From Rhizoctonia solani (lineage: Eukaryota > Basidiomycota > Agaricomycetes > Cantharellales > Ceratobasidiaceae), in assembly GCF_016906535.1 (NCBI RefSeq), contig NC_057375.1, forward strand, positions 1,550,001-1,614,000: DNA of 64,000 bases. Direction: 5' to 3'. Positions 13,697-29,679 of this stretch are shown piece after piece. The first letter of the stretch is position 1. Each line of letters opens with the position of its first letter. The notes below the pieces were generated by a model. That model saw nothing but the letters and a program-made list of their open reading frames with translations, was not told where the DNA came from and ran no database searches. The position numbers and the translations under genes were made by a program.

Positions 13697-13849
13697 TGTC
13701 ACAGGGTCTGGTGGCTGTGCGGTCTGGGCTGACAGCGTCATTGAAAATAAACTCTGGCCTGATATAAAGTCATGCTCAAATCTACCCGATCACTTCGCCT
13801 TCACGTTGCTTGCCACCTCTGCACAAGAGTTGAAATTCTATTATTGCCC

Positions 13850-14437
13850 ATGAGTACGGCAGCTCCGATGTCGTCTCGTTCAAGCTCGCTACCACCATCA
13901 AACGCTGCAGGAGAGCTGAAGGATTCGTCCGCAATGACCTGGACTACGGCAACATTCTCCTTTCCCCCATGCCTCTCTCGCCCAGCCCGTGCACCAGCGC
14001 CTCTTCCTCGCCCGCGCTCTAAGTCCCGCGAGTCTCAAGCCTCCTCGTCGTTGGGGACGACTACTAGCCGAATGATTGGGAACATACCCGGTTTCGATGA
14101 TTTCGCAGAACTCGTTATCTCTTCCGAGCGAGCCATCCCCAGAGTAACCGTCACTCCCACGAGCGATCACCCATCTCCTCGGATCAGTCGATCTCTTCGT
14201 ACACACCCTCCTCGTTCTAAGCTCTCAGAGCCAAAATCCACTACCCCCGTTGTCCCAACCGAAACAGCCTCCCTCCCTTGGTCGAAGGAGGACAATGATG
14301 CTGGTCGTGTTACCTTTATTTTCGGCCGTTTCCGGCCTTCTATTGTACGACGAAGTGCCCCACCTTCCACACAAACAAATCAGGGAAACCAAGTCCGCAG
14401 TCAGGACTTCGTAAACCTCCCATCCCCTAGGGAATAG
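13850..14437 (+). CDS. Hypothetical Ser/Pro-rich protein
   Basis: Single-exon frame of about 195 codons starting MSTAAPMSSRSSSLPPSNAA; an upstream in-frame ATG at 13772 would add 26 codons. The product is rich in Ser, Pro, Thr and Arg, low in complexity, and has no membrane segment or domain I recognise. A TATAAA-like box at 13763 lies about 85 bp upstream of the chosen start. It may be a disordered regulatory protein or a fragment of a larger gene. Codon composition is GC-richer than the flanks, which favours coding. Confidence 0.4.
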   Translation: MSTAAPMSSRSSSLPPSNAAGELKDSSAMTWTTATFSFPPCLSRPARAPAPLPRPRSKSRESQASSSLGTTTSRMIGNIPGFDDFAELVISSERAIPRVTVTPTSDHPSPRISRSLRTHPPRSKLSEPKSTTPVVPTETASLPWSKEDNDAGRVTFIFGRFRPSIVRRSAPPSTQTNQGNQVRSQDFVNLPSPRE

Positions 14438-17400
14438 TAGGAAGTTCGGCAACTCTGCACATATCAGTTTTTTCCTTCCACATTTCGGTCTCTCATGTAT
14501 GTATGCTTTATTAGCTTTGCTCTACTTCTGGAATTCTGTCTGTTTAACCACACGTTCTCACCGGCTCGTCCCATGTCTCACAGTGTACACCCCATTAGCA
14601 ATTGGCGCACCCATGTTCGTTTTTGGTCTTGAAAGTATTTATGTGTTTCGCTTGCGCTATCTGTACATAATGGATTGTCACATATCGTTATGTACTAATG
14701 TAAACCAGCATCCCCAACGTTCAACCATACAAGTGTCTTCCGTATATAATCAGGAGCAAAAGTGGGGTGGTAGCCAACATCAAGAACACGGGTCAACATA
14801 TTGAGCTCCAGCCCCGAATCACACGTGGATTCTGCATAAGCTATGAATTCTCGTTACCAACAATCTCCTTAACCGGCACACAGATCTACATTTCACGGCA
14901 TCATGCCCGTTCCATCCAGTTTCATTGACCCCGAGCCTCGGTACCGCGGTCTCCGGTTCTTCTTTTCCCGGGGAGCGGCTCGCCAGGATCTAGATTGGTG
15001 ACGCGCGGGCCACGCTATGAGGACATTAATGTCGCCGAATGTATGCGCTTGCGCAAGGGACACAATCGCGTTGTGAAGGCAGAGATGCATGCGTTTGATG
15101 GCCAAGGTCTGTGTAGATCGTCACCTGTATAGCAACGTCATTCTCAGGCACACAAAGCCTTGCACAGCCACCAGAAGCCAAACTGTCGGGCTTGCGAATG
15201 TTTAGGTGGCGCGCATTCCCACCGGTTGCGAATCGCACGTCTTCATCTAATGTCATATTCTTTAATTTACGCTATAAGGCGAAGGGATACACGGTCGACG
15301 TATTCATTATAGAGAATAACTCTAATATTAGTGTATTTGCTTTGGCAGAGCTGGGACGTTATTATTTGATTTCCTAGGCTCGCTTATCTGGGCCGCTTAG
15401 GATTTCAAGCTAAAATGGAATCACTGCGCATATATTTGAGCTGTTTTCCATATCGGCAATGCTGAGTGGCTGCTTATTTTTCGATGAAACAAGGATGCAA
15501 TGTAATGCTACTTTCTCATGTCGTGATCCAAATTGTAAAGGATGAAATTTCAACAGTCGCACAGATCAAATCAATGCATCTGGGCTCTGGGGCATACCGT
15601 TTGATTATTCGAATTATCTGAGTAATATGAATGAAGAACTTCCGTAGACCTCGTCTGAGTATTCTGCTTCGATGAGCTCATATAGCGTGGTCTGAGTTGG
15701 AGCTCCACCCCGGCAAGCTAACCTTATTTTTGCAAGGAATTCCATTTGGTCAATGATAAAGGGATTCTTTCGTGTCACTTGTGCGTTCCCGGTTACCAAA
15801 GGTACGGGGAGGAAAGAGATTCTCACGAGAAACGTCGGGAGATGTGAGCGTATTCTACTTTACATTTCAGCTTCTGTACGCTGCTCCAAGTGTAGTGGCC
15901 GAACTCAGCGCCTCACAAAATCAAAACAGGGCTGGGTAGATGACTCTATAACATTGCGGAACACCTGTCGTTCGAAGCCGCTCCACAACACGGACCCAGG
16001 TGGGCGGCCTTAGGGGTCTCGACAGTAGAGCCTCATTGTCTGCCCAAACCCCTTGCCTTTGCTTTATTATGTTTCGGCCGACTCGCAGATCTTGTAAAAG
16101 CAAAGTCTAACCACTACTTATTTAGAAAAATATTCGATTGTACTTGAAGTACACGAGGGAACACTGAATGTTATCGCTGGTCTGGACTCCCGTTGGCTTA
16201 ACCTTGGCACTGGTTTTTGATGTTCAGAACTCCAAATGAATAGGAGAAGGGTCATGTCGAATGAAGTCATAACAAACTATACTCCGCTGTGTTTGCGCTT
16301 GCTATGTTCGTGCCCGTTGCAATCCACACTCTTTGCCCCAAAGGACAGCTGTAATTGACGTAGTTGTCGGAATATTAGTTTCAACAAAGTTTCGAAACTT
16401 CCTGGCTTAGTGGCCATGAGGGAGAGTGAATATGGCGCACTCAAATTACGAGTCTCATGGGAGTTCTGTTGCGCAGCCCACCAGAAGCTAAGACGTATTA
16501 TTAGCAAGGGTGCCAATTGTGTATGTAAACGTCGGTCAGCACGGGTTCTTCCTATGGCTATTCCCCTTGGCAGAAGAGACGCTCGGATACGAATGAATTG
16601 CTGAGATTCAGTTAGCAGAAGGGAATTAGGAAAAACGATAGATCAGCTGCCTAGCATTAATATTCAGTCGGGACATGTAAGAACCAACCGGCATAGGAAC
16701 TCCGCCATTGCCGTACCATGAAATATCCCTGGTCGCCTTATTCTTAGATACTAGTCTGAAGGGGTAACCGTAGGGCGAAACTTCGCTTACGACAAATGTA
16801 ACTCGCAGGATAACAAAGGGCACAGCCTGAGAGTCGGGCTAAACAGGTGGTGATACCGCTGCCAACCCTAGAGGGATTCGGTCATCGATAATGTATGATG
16901 CAAGTGAGCTCACCCTGCGGAACGGATGAGACTCGTCCGCTGAAATCCTTGAGCAGGTGTGTGTGTATCAAGCGGTGCGAGTTAGGGGTGCCGAATTTTG
17001 ACTAGTTTTGACGGCAAACCTAGCCCTTGGATATTGTATCGGCGGTCGACCGGTCCACGGCGGTCAAAACAGACCTTGCCGTGAATCGAGGCAATCTGAC
17101 AATGCGAGTCGAGCAAAATGAGTAAGGAATGGTCGGAAAAAGGAGTTGATATAAAATGGAGCTCGGTAACAATAGCTGTCAATAGTCCTCGGATGCAAAG
17201 CAAAGGGTTGAATTGTGAAGAGAGCTCCAAGTATGGGGTCACGTGTTGAATAGCATACATCCTAACTTATGTTAGAAAAGTAAACGGGTGGGGCCCAGAG
17301 GTTTAGGGTAAGACATACAGAAGTTTACTTTACATAAGTCAAACAATATACCGGGCCAAAATAACTCCAGAGCACGGTAATGTTTAGGGATTCATACAGC

Positions 17401-18886
17401 TTTTGTCAGTAGCCTGACCTGCAAAAGTCCATGGTCTCAAGTACTAGTACTAGACTCGGCCCGAACTCGAGTCGATAGGAGCCCTATTATTAAATCAATT
17501 AAATTGGTTCAATAAATGATAATGGGTTTGGGTAAGTTGAAATAGGATTTCGTACCTGCACTGTAATATAGCCCGGGTTGTAGCCAAGTTAACGAAGGCT
17601 AGAGGGCGTCGCTACTTATCTTCATTTAGACAGGTACAGGGGTTCCATAATCAATTGTTTGATCTGTATCATCTAATCTTCCAAACCTCCAAAGCGCTGT
17701 TCGAAACGTCTCTCCTCAGATCATAGGATTGTACGTGGCCCATGGTATCGTATATAAATGCAGATGTATGGAGAAAGCAATCGACTGGCTTCTCCGTGTT
17801 TGCTTGAGGTGCTGATTTCAACCATATTCTGATGCTTGCATCTGGTTCGTTACTGCTCCTCCTCCTGCCACCCAGCGCTTGTTCTAATCGAAACTACATT
17901 TAGCTGCTTGGAATTTTTACCAGCCCCACTATACTAGTAAAACTGATTAAGTCACAGATATCTACTACGATTACTTGTTCGGTACCCGCACCAAATCTGG
18001 TTTGCTTGGTCCATTCTGGTTAATGGTTCACTTTCAATATCCCGAGATTATTCACTAGGTCCCTGTTATATATAGTGCTGTCAGTAGGCCGGGTTTGATA
18101 ACAAACACTCTCCAATAGCATTTTGAATCAGATGGGCCTCGTTCTCCCATCTGCGAGTACTGGTATGTGCCTAGGCGGCTGGTTGGTGTCTCGGGCCTGG
18201 GCATCCCGATTTACAGGTTAGAGAGTAGGACTTTGTGGGTTTATTAATCGTCCTATATATGATAGTTGCACTAGAGTCACTTGCGGACCACCACCAACTA
18301 TTCCTCCAATCGCTGATTATTTGGGTTCTTGCCCCTGCTAAACTTGGCTATCGTACGCCGTCGAGCCCTTAAGCTGCGCTATATCAACGGGTGTGATTTT
18401 AGCCTACCATGAGAAGAAGTACTGGTATAAGAATAGTAAAGTATTCATTATGAATTTGTAAGTAGTAACCAACCTTTATAATTGTATGAACAAATGCTAC
18501 TATAGCTTTATGGTTGGTAGATTTAAGTTGCGAAGCTAGAGGGACCTATAAAGCATTGGTATGGTTCATGTAAGATGTACAAAATACAACACCTCTCACC
18601 AACTTATATAGGCCGGTCAAGTTCTGTTTTCTCTGAACAACATTGCTATATCGAATTTGCATACTACATGCACCTGTCCCCTTTGTTTATGGAAAATCCA
18701 GCACTCAAATCGATCCTTGGACTGGTGAGCTTATAATAACCGTGGGATTATTCATACATCAATTTCATATTAATGAACTATTGCTTACCAACCCCACAGT
18801 GGGGGACATTTGTCCGGACCCAGGAGACTTCAGCCCGTATTCCACGACCACCACACCGAAGACGCCTACCTAGACCAATTCTAATT
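14438..18886. other. Long gene-poor stretch
   Basis: About 4.4 kb without a supportable gene. One coding-like snippet on the plus strand at about 14980-15110 (RLVTRGPRYEDINVAECMRL, then a GHNRVVKAEMHAFDG segment) has no start and is closed by stops. The remainder is AT-rich with only short frames. No tRNA, hairpin or tandem repeat was recognised. Confidence 0.4.
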
Positions 18887-19807
18887 ATGATAGACACCTC
18901 AATCTCGCGCTTTTGATCTGCGACACACCTCTCCCAGCTGTCAAAGATGCCCATGGGTCTTATCTTGATATCTTTCAGACACACTTGCAGAAATCGCTAA
19001 AGTCTGCTTTGGGAAGCAAAGGCCAACCGACAGATAGCGTTCAATTCACTCTGGATGGGTATGATGTCGTTCAGCAAGTCTATCCCGAAGAAGCAAAGTT
19101 AGAAATGTATGATGGGATTGTGCTCACTGGATCCGGTAAATAAGCCATGTCATTCTTTGATGACTCACACAAAGTCAAACTCGGTTTTCCTAGCTGCCTC
19201 TGCGTATGCACCACTTCCTTGGATCCAACCCTTGCTTGAGTTTGTCGCCCGAGTAATCAAGAACTACCCGAGGATCAAAGTACTTGGTATTTGTTTCGGT
19301 CATCAGATTATTGCGCGCGCGCTAGGTGGACAATGTGTCCCGAACGAGAAAGGATGGGAAGTTGGCGTTTTGACGTCCAGCTGAATAAATTGGGGAAAGA
19401 GCTATTTGGGTGCAGCAACCTGGTAAGTTTAGCCTCTTGTCTAGGAAAGTTAAATAGCTAACCGAACATTAGCGGATTCATCAAATGCACCGAGATCACG
19501 TCCCTGACACCCATACACCTGCTGGCTTCGAAATCATTGGTACAACTCCTGCATGTGCCAATCAAGGGATGGTTTTACGATATCCTGGTACAAGCGGCAA
19601 GATTAATACGAGGATGTGCATGTCTTCACGGTGCAAGGACATCCAGAGTTCCACGAGAGTATTGTTTCCAAGGTTGTCGATGCGAGGGAGTTGAATGGTG
19701 TAATGAGTCCTGCAGTAGTAGCTGATGGTAGGAGAAGAGCTCCACTGGCGCATGATGGTATTCCTGTTATAGGGAAAGTGATGTGGGCAATCTTGGGTGT
19801 TGATTAA
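18887..19807 (+). pseudogene. Class I glutamine amidotransferase-like protein, frame broken three times
   Basis: Three exons (18887-19135, 19194-19422, 19473-19807) encode a class I glutamine amidotransferase of the stand-alone GMP-synthase-like type. Markers are YDGIVLTGS, the nucleophile elbow VLGICFGHQIIARALGG (catalytic Cys), and the FTVQGHPEF block (catalytic His and Glu). Such proteins hydrolyse glutamine or act as gamma-glutamyl peptidases in the cytosol. The frame is interrupted just after the ATG (about 18897), near 19366-19372 (a short T run) and near 19605. Each break is corrected by assuming one missing base, and all catalytic residues are present. It may therefore be an intact gene with sequence errors rather than a true pseudogene. 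Confidence 0.75.
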
Positions 19808-20027
19808 ATCAGTTGCCTTTATAGTAACTTGTTCACAGAATACTTGTTTAATATTATGTACACTTATCTGGAATCCAACCAGCTCCAACTATGAAAAGCC
19901 TACGAAAAAATGTGTGTACAAGAAGAGGATATCTAAAAAAGCAAAAAGAACCGGAGGAATACAAGCTTGCCCATAAATTGCTTTATATGATATAATAGCC
20001 TGTCAGGATTTCACAGCCTCGACACAC

Positions 20028-23000
20028 TTAGTGCCAATCTTCAAAGTCGGGGTGGATAATAGGGTATTCAGGGCAGCCACCGCTCCAATCATGCGTCAGG
20101 GCGGTCTTGGTCGAAGCTGGAACAATATCGATTAATAACAGACAAGAAGTACATCATGAGCATACTCACCACTACTCCTTGAGAACACGTTGCCGGTAAT
20201 CGTAGTAATGGCAGTCTCGCACGCCTTTCGTACATCAGGCGGACCCTGACGTGCGACTTGCTTCAAAATATCAATTCCTCCTGCATCCTGAATCTCCTTC
20301 CTAATCGCAGATCCGCCCACATCTCCTAAGAAACTAACTGCAAAAGCCAGCTCGGAGTGAACCTGTGGATTCGTCGTTGGGATCGCAGATGCGGCACGGA
20401 GCGCCGATAGCAGCGCATCAACGACACCCGCCTGGACAAGTGCCTTGCGTGTGCCCGAGCCCCACTCCGCGCACGAAAATCGAGCGATAGCAAAGGCAAA
20501 GGACCCGAGCGCCTCTGTTTCATCAGGAGGAATCGAACGGGGTAGTTTGGCTAAGCCCTCAGCTGCTCCCTCTCGCAATAGAATTTTGGCCATGTCGGAT
20601 GAGTTTGGGCGCATATGACAGCCAACAGCTCGGGCAGACCAGTTGAGAACATCGGGGTCGAGTGTTTGTTGTAACGTTCGGGTCATTGGTTCCACAGAAC
20701 CTGCGGCAGCAAGTGCCTTGGAGAATTTGATAGTGCGAGCAAGTCTGCCGACACCGAACAGGGCCACACAAAGATCTTCAGAATCGGCATTTGGGATGGC
20801 TGTTCGGTTTAAATGTGATGCGAGAGCTGGAATAACTCCCACTTGAACAAGCTTCCCCGCCAGTGCATCGGTTCGGGCGAGCATTCCGAGTGTCCAGGCG
20901 CAACATCTTCGGGTATCTTTGTTCTCCGAAAGACTCAGCCAATTGATGAGAAGTTCTGGAAGACCCTCCCCAATGAATTTGGTGGCAATATCATCTGAAC
21001 GAACCATGCGCCCAAGGCACCATGCCGCACAAGCACGAACTAAGTCGACCCGGGCAGCCTTGGAAATCTCCATCAATTGCCCAGCTGTGCCTGTCCGAAC
21101 GATACTGTTGGCGCTCAACAAATCGTGTCTTGTAGCTAAATCAGCAAAGTTGCCTCACAGTCGGCGACTCTAAAACTCACGAAAGAAGGCCAAGTGCTAA
21201 GATAACATGGTTAATTCCTTCGCCGTTGGGTGTCAACTTCTTGAACTGGACAATAAGGTGCGGGATTGCCCCGGCCTCGACCAACTTCCTCGCCTGGCTT
21301 TCGTCTTCGGCCAGTAGAATCACTTCTTTTACCAGACGACGAATCTCTTCCTGGTCCATTCCGTTGTTCACTGCAGTCATCAGAGATTGAGAGATTGCCA
21401 AGGCAGTAGGTACTTTTTGAAGAGAGGATTAGTTGGAAACCCTAAATCAGCACAAATATACTCACGCGGAGCAGGGGCGATACTAGCACGGTTATCTCTT
21501 CTTGTCATCTGCCTTCGCGGCGGGGAAGCCAGTGGAGTAGGCTGGGTTTGAGCAGGTGGTTGCACCTCGACATACTGTTCAACATTTGTTGGAGAGGACG
21601 TAGGGCGGGCAGGAAGAGCGGGAACGGCAATAGCTTGTGAAGGAACTGGAGTTATAATTCGTGGTTGTGTGTGTGCGGGCGCAGTATTAGGAGGAGAGGT
21701 AGCCCTGCTGGTGCTTGGCCCTGCCTGAGATGACGACCCAGATGATTCCTGAATAGTTGCTACAGCTGGATTCGGGAGTCATAAGTCCAACAATCTTTTA
21801 AGGTGGCACAATTTTTATACGTACGATGAGAGTACGGACGACCTTTCTCCGGGGGGTACCACAGTCGATTATGTGGCGGCGGTGTTACGGGACCAACGGC
21901 ACTACTGAGCGTAGTGTTGAAAGAATTGGAAACGGATGATGGGAAGTTCAGATTGCTAGCGCTCGGAGTTCCAGCCGCGACATCGTACGATGGTGGTGGC
22001 AAAATCTCAATCTCAGCGGATTCTATTGCATGGTTGACATCGTTCTGTTGCGCTCTTTGTGGGAGGTTTAGAGGAGCGGTAGATGCTACTGGCGTCATTG
22101 ATGGAATAGACGATTGAGAAATGCTAATGCTGGCCCCAGATGCCGTGTTCGGGATCATACTAGCGAATTGGGCTGGTCGAATATATAGCCGTCAGTTCAG
22201 TGGCAGTACGTAACAGAACGCCCTGATTAATTCAGTCTGCTTACCTTGAAGATCATCAATCATTGGCTCTACGTTTGCATCTTGAGGAAAGAGTAGACTA
22301 AGCTGTTTGAACGTAGGTCGTAATTGCGGATCCTGGTCCCAGGCCTTGGTAATCAGGAACCATATGTCGTCAGTCAGCCCTCGAGCAAGGCCAATCTCGG
22401 GCTCGGGTCGGTCAGGACGCTGTTTCTCCCGAACAACAAGGTGATATATAATATCAATCCCATTGATGTATCCAAACGGAGGTTGTTCAGTAAAGATCTC
22501 GAGGGTTCTGTGCATAATAGCCTTGCTTAATAAGCTCGGCTGATCGAAGTGTTGTGTACTTACGTCATTGCCCAAGCGTAAACGTCTGAAGCTTTATTCA
22601 GCACCTGACAGAGCATGAGCACACATAAAACATCAAGTACAACGCAAATACGAACCCCTCGCCAACGTTCAGGGGACAGGTACCGAGGGGACCCAGAAAC
22701 GTTCTCGGTAACGTGAGCCCTCGATGATGAATCCTGTTTAACTTCTGATAATCCGAAGTCGGCCAAGGCAGCACTGCCGGTATCGGTTATAAGGACATTG
22801 GCCTACAAAGGGATTTAACTCTGCCCCAAGTAAAACACTGCTGCATGTACGCACCGCCTTGAGGTCGCCATGGATAATTCCCATAGAATGGAGGTACTCC
22901 ATACCGACCGCAGTCTCACGAGACAACTTGGCACGGTCTGCTCGGGGGTTTCGCTTGAGGTACATCAACGCATTCCCGTTGGCAAGATATTGAGAGACAA

Positions 23001-24118
23001 TAAACGCGTTTGGGGAGTATTTAGGTGAAGCGCCGAAGAATTGAACGACATGAGGGTGTCGAAGACCTTGCCACAGCTCTACCTCTCGTAGCAACGTCTG
23101 CGAATAATCAGATATCTAGATAGGAACAAGCGCTCGCCTGGGGCTTACCTCTGCTGATGCATCTTTGACAAGCCGCTTTACGGCAACCGTTGCACCGTTC
23201 CACTTGCCCTTGAACACAGTTCCGAATCCACCCCGACCAAGCGGTGCATTTTGATCAATCTGAATATCCCCTTCGCTGATCACCCAGCGTGGGCTTCGTG
23301 GAGGAGCGGGTAGACGATTAGCATTGCTGGGAGTTGACGCGAAAGAACTTTGAGAATAAAGAGAGGGAGCGCTATCGCCGGACATAGAGGAATTCGAACC
23401 GGCTCTGCCGCGGAACACTTTCATTGCGTGTTCTAAGAAATGCCGAGCGCGCGGGGAGTCCTGCTGGCCGAGCCCAATCAACATGAGCTGCAGTTCTCGA
23501 ATTGCGTTCAAGGCCGTGTTCGGGCTTGTAACGTTAAATTCCTGACACAATGCCTGGTCATCGGACTGAAGCATACCCATTTTCTGTTCAATACTATAAT
23601 GAATGTCAGAATGGGGAATCAGGTGGCAAACGCCGATGTGCATACTGGTATTGGTCATTTCTGCGAGCTCCTTCGCTGATAGATAGATCGTGAACAATTT
23701 CAGATTCCGAAACAACGTTAAATATTCTTAGTATATCGGTCAACTTGAGGTTTACGACTTCGATATCACGCTGGTCATGAGCTTGGTCGATTAAACGCCT
23801 GACAAAGGACTTTGCAGCGATGCGTTCCATGACCATCTTGGTTTCTGCCGCAGCGCTTTAGGAAAATAGTTTAGATAGGGCCGGTGCAAGTTAATGCAGC
23901 AATACCCACGTATTGAGCTGGCCGATTTCATTATTAAGTTCGTTAGGTCGGGCTCGTTGAACGATGGGATCGATTGTAGCGACAACCCTTTCAGCACGAG
24001 CAATCAAAACAATAGCGGACTCTTTGGTTTCCGGGCATGGATATATCGTGTCAAAGGCCTCTCCAAGAAGGCTAGTTGCGCTGGCCAGCCGAGGCGATGT
24101 GGGCGATTGAACGGTCAT
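20028..24118 (-). CDS. TKL-type protein kinase with C-terminal armadillo repeats, 12 exons
   Basis: Twelve minus-strand exons join from ATG 24116-24118 (exon 1 23910-24118) to TAA 20028-20030. The N-terminal ~200 residues are helical and resemble the adaptor-like regions of fungal TKL kinases. A Ser-rich linker follows, then a kinase domain with glycine loop GRGGFGTVFKG, VAVKRL lysine, HGDLKAANVL (HGD instead of HRD), ADFGLSE, SPRYLSPE and a LRPTF end. Next is a Ser/Pro/Thr-rich linker of about 200 residues (22158-21475), and then a roughly 400-residue helical repeat region with recurring ACAAWCLGRMVRSDD-like units, typical of armadillo folds, ending CPEYPIIHPDFEDWH. Ser/Thr kinase activity is likely because Lys, Asp and DFG are kept. 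The arm repeats probably bind partners or substrates. Pathway unknown. Confidence 0.85.
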
Positions 24119-26717
<2,599 letters not shown>

Positions 26718-26955
26718 AACCAGTAACCCTACTCTTGGGCAGCTTCTGAAATAGAGAGAAATATGTATTGTAGTAAAGTTAAATGTATTTCCTCATCTTC
26801 GTACATGCTAATTCGCGATCCTTTATGCCAGTCAAGAGTAGATCTTAGCACCATAGCAGTCATAAGTTGGCCGTATTGGCCTGATTCCCTCTATGCGCAA
26901 GACTCGATTACACGTACGATCACCCCAGCTTACAGGAGGTCCAGCCAAGGTAAAC

Positions 26956-29082
26956 CTAATCTCTCCGCGAGAAAACTAACGGCATTGGAGCGGGAGTCAA
27001 TGTTATTCGCTCGTTGGGGTTAATCAATCGTGAACGGCGCTCTACGATCGATTCTCCATTAATGAGCCTAAATCGGGACTCGTCGATCGAAACTTTGTAG
27101 TTCGAGAGCAGAGTAACCAGTTCAGCTACCAATGAAGTTTCAGCGAATCTATAAGTCGGGTTAGTCATGTTCACAGTACCAGTACTCCAGTGCTCTACCT
27201 TCGACCAATACAAGCTCTCGGGCCAAGAGAAAATGCTATAAATGCGTCGCGGTTCCAGTGTGGATCCATGAACCGCTCAGGGTCAAACTCCTCCGGACTT
27301 TCCCAATAGCTAGGATTATAGTGCAGACCAGTCAACTGGATATGAACCGTCATGGATTTCGGAACATGTATTGTGCGGTTATCGGGCGGGAGTCCAACCA
27401 TGAGCGTCGTGTCAGCTGTCGCCATTTTTGGAATCATAGGAACCTGATTGGTATAGTCAATTGAATAAAGGTACACACGCCAACTGTTTCTTCCAACCTA
27501 CCGTGGGGAACAGGCGTAAAGTTTCGTAAATCACCGCCATAGTATAGGTCAACTGGTGGATGTGACTATAAGACTGCGAGGGCCAATTTTAATGAACACT
27601 GAGATGCTACTAGGTGTTGTAAAACCAACCAATTTTCCATACTCGTGTTCAAGCTCTCGGACCTGCTTTACGATTTTATCTTGTGCTTGAGGGTAGAGCG
27701 CTAATAAAGCAAGAATGATGGCAAGTGTATGCGCAGTAGTCTCATGTCCTGCGATCAAGAATATGAATACATTTCCTGTAAAGCCCGTGGGCGTCAGAGT
27801 GGCACTCAAAATTGTGTTATTATTTTTGCATACTTACCGATAAGTTCGTCTTCCTCTAGCATATTGTCAGCGTCTCGGGCATAAAGCAGCTGACTAAAGA
27901 GATCATGCTTCTGGGTGACAGCGTCCCGTATTTCCCCTTCGCTAAGTCCACGACGACCATTGAGCATTTCTTGCAAGTAAAGCTAGTGAGTTGATAAAAT
28001 TACTCGATATGCTAATATATCACGACGTGGAATAGAAGTAACATACTCTTAACTCGCCATGAGCATGTTTCGCCTCATTCCATGATCTCCTAAGGCTCCA
28101 AGCCCAATCAGGAAGTATTAGTGGGAGGTGAGCAGTTTTAGCGAAAGTTGCAAGGGCGTCTTTAAAGGTCAGCGTATGGCCAGATGGAATTCTGTCCCTT
28201 CCCCAGGATACATTCTGCCCTAACCCAGCCTTTGCTATTACACAAATCGAAAGCTGAAACATTTTTAGCCCTAGTACATTTTTCAAGGGAGGACTGCACC
28301 ATACCGGTAGGGAAAGGTCTTCGCTGACGTCATGCAAAATCGTTGACTGCCTAGATCCCCAGCTATCCATCATTTGTTCAACAAATCCCTGTGCTGCTTC
28401 CCACACCAAATGATTGTTTTTCTACAAAATTCTCACTCAATCAGCTGTATAAATAAGCAACCCAGACACCTACATCGGAGAATGCTGGCGAAACAATCCG
28501 CCTCTGCCGTTTCCACTCTTCACCTTCCACGATAAGAATATTGTTTCCGAAGCCCTTTAGCATTGCGTAGTATTCCATTTTCTTACCAAAGTTATTGCGT
28601 GGATACGATGCTTGCTAGATCTCTGTCAAGCAAAAGTATGTCGCGTGCAGGTTGCTCGCACCTTCACCGCAGAGGGATCTGAAATCGTAAGATAAGACGT
28701 TGGGGGGAACACTGATACTGATCCGTGTATACTTGTTCCCAGGCTCTCAAAAACTGTGGGGCTAGTTTGAATAAAAGCTGAGTTTCGGCGCGGAGATAAG
28801 TTACCTCTGTATTTCGTGCGCCATGAATAATTTTTTCCGATAGTGACATAAGGTATATGGGGTAGGATATTCGTCCAATGACTTCATAGACAATGTTTGG
28901 TTAGTATCGCTATGCTTGAGACTTTATTAAAAGTATAGTCACGGCGAAAATCCAAATAGTGTACGCTCTCCAGGATAATTACCAACCTGAGCGAGAGCCC
29001 AACGGACTTGGTACCATCTGGTAGTGACCCAAACAAGTAGATAAGCTGAAACTCCTGAGACTATAAGATGTTGAAGAGGCAT
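26956..29082 (-). CDS. Cytochrome P450 monooxygenase, first of a tandem pair
   Basis: Many short exons on the minus strand run from ATG 29080-29082 (MPLQHLIVSGVSAYLLVWVT, a membrane anchor) to TAG 26956-26958. Motifs in order are NYPGER, WKRQRR in helix C, the I-helix AGHETTAHT oxygen-binding motif, ETLR (ExxR) in helix K, FDPERF, and the heme loop FSLGPRACIGRR with the cysteine ligand. The product would be a class II fungal P450 of the endoplasmic reticulum, taking electrons from NADPH-P450 reductase. The substrate is unknown. Frames join cleanly at GT-AG introns and no break was found. Its exon layout matches the neighbouring P450 upstream, so the two arose by tandem duplication. Confidence 0.9.
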
Positions 29083-29679
29083 GGCGAACAGGTGAGAGCT
29101 TGCCTCGCAATCACCTTATCAGCGACTGCATACTTGGAAACTTCTACGAGTTCGAACACGTGTGCTAGTTCGGTTCAGTGTCTATGAAAAATTTCGCCTA
29201 TTTTCTACAGCCCAAGTTTCCAACAGACCGTAATACGCCCGCAGGCATTTAGCCGAACAGCTCTGATGATAACGTTGGTGTGCCAGCATTTTGGCTGATC
29301 ACCGCATACATTTACCATTATATATCAATAGGTTGATGGCGACCACTGTTACCGAGCACCATTAATCTAATCTCATAAATTACCCGATTGAGTAGCCGAA
29401 AGAACCGCCAAGTTTACTCGAAACCCCATATTCAAAAGATAGGTAACTTCGGTCTCAAAAACGTGGTTCAGTTTATTTCGTAGTATAAGCTATATTAGAG
29501 TTTGTATCTCTAAGGAAAGCGTCAGTGTTATAACATGTCCACACCGTTCATCTCTTCGATTTGATACGTTGCCCTACATCTACCACAAGACCGCTCATCA
29601 TATTTGACGACGAAGAACTGATAGAAAATGTTCATATTAGTTGTCTACACTAAACGATATGAGCTGTACCAAATCAGCC
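29083..29679. other. Spacer between tandem P450 genes
   Basis: About 600 bp between the stop codon of the second P450 and the start of the first. It presumably contains the promoter of the first P450 and the terminator of the second. No further gene recognised. Confidence 0.5.
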
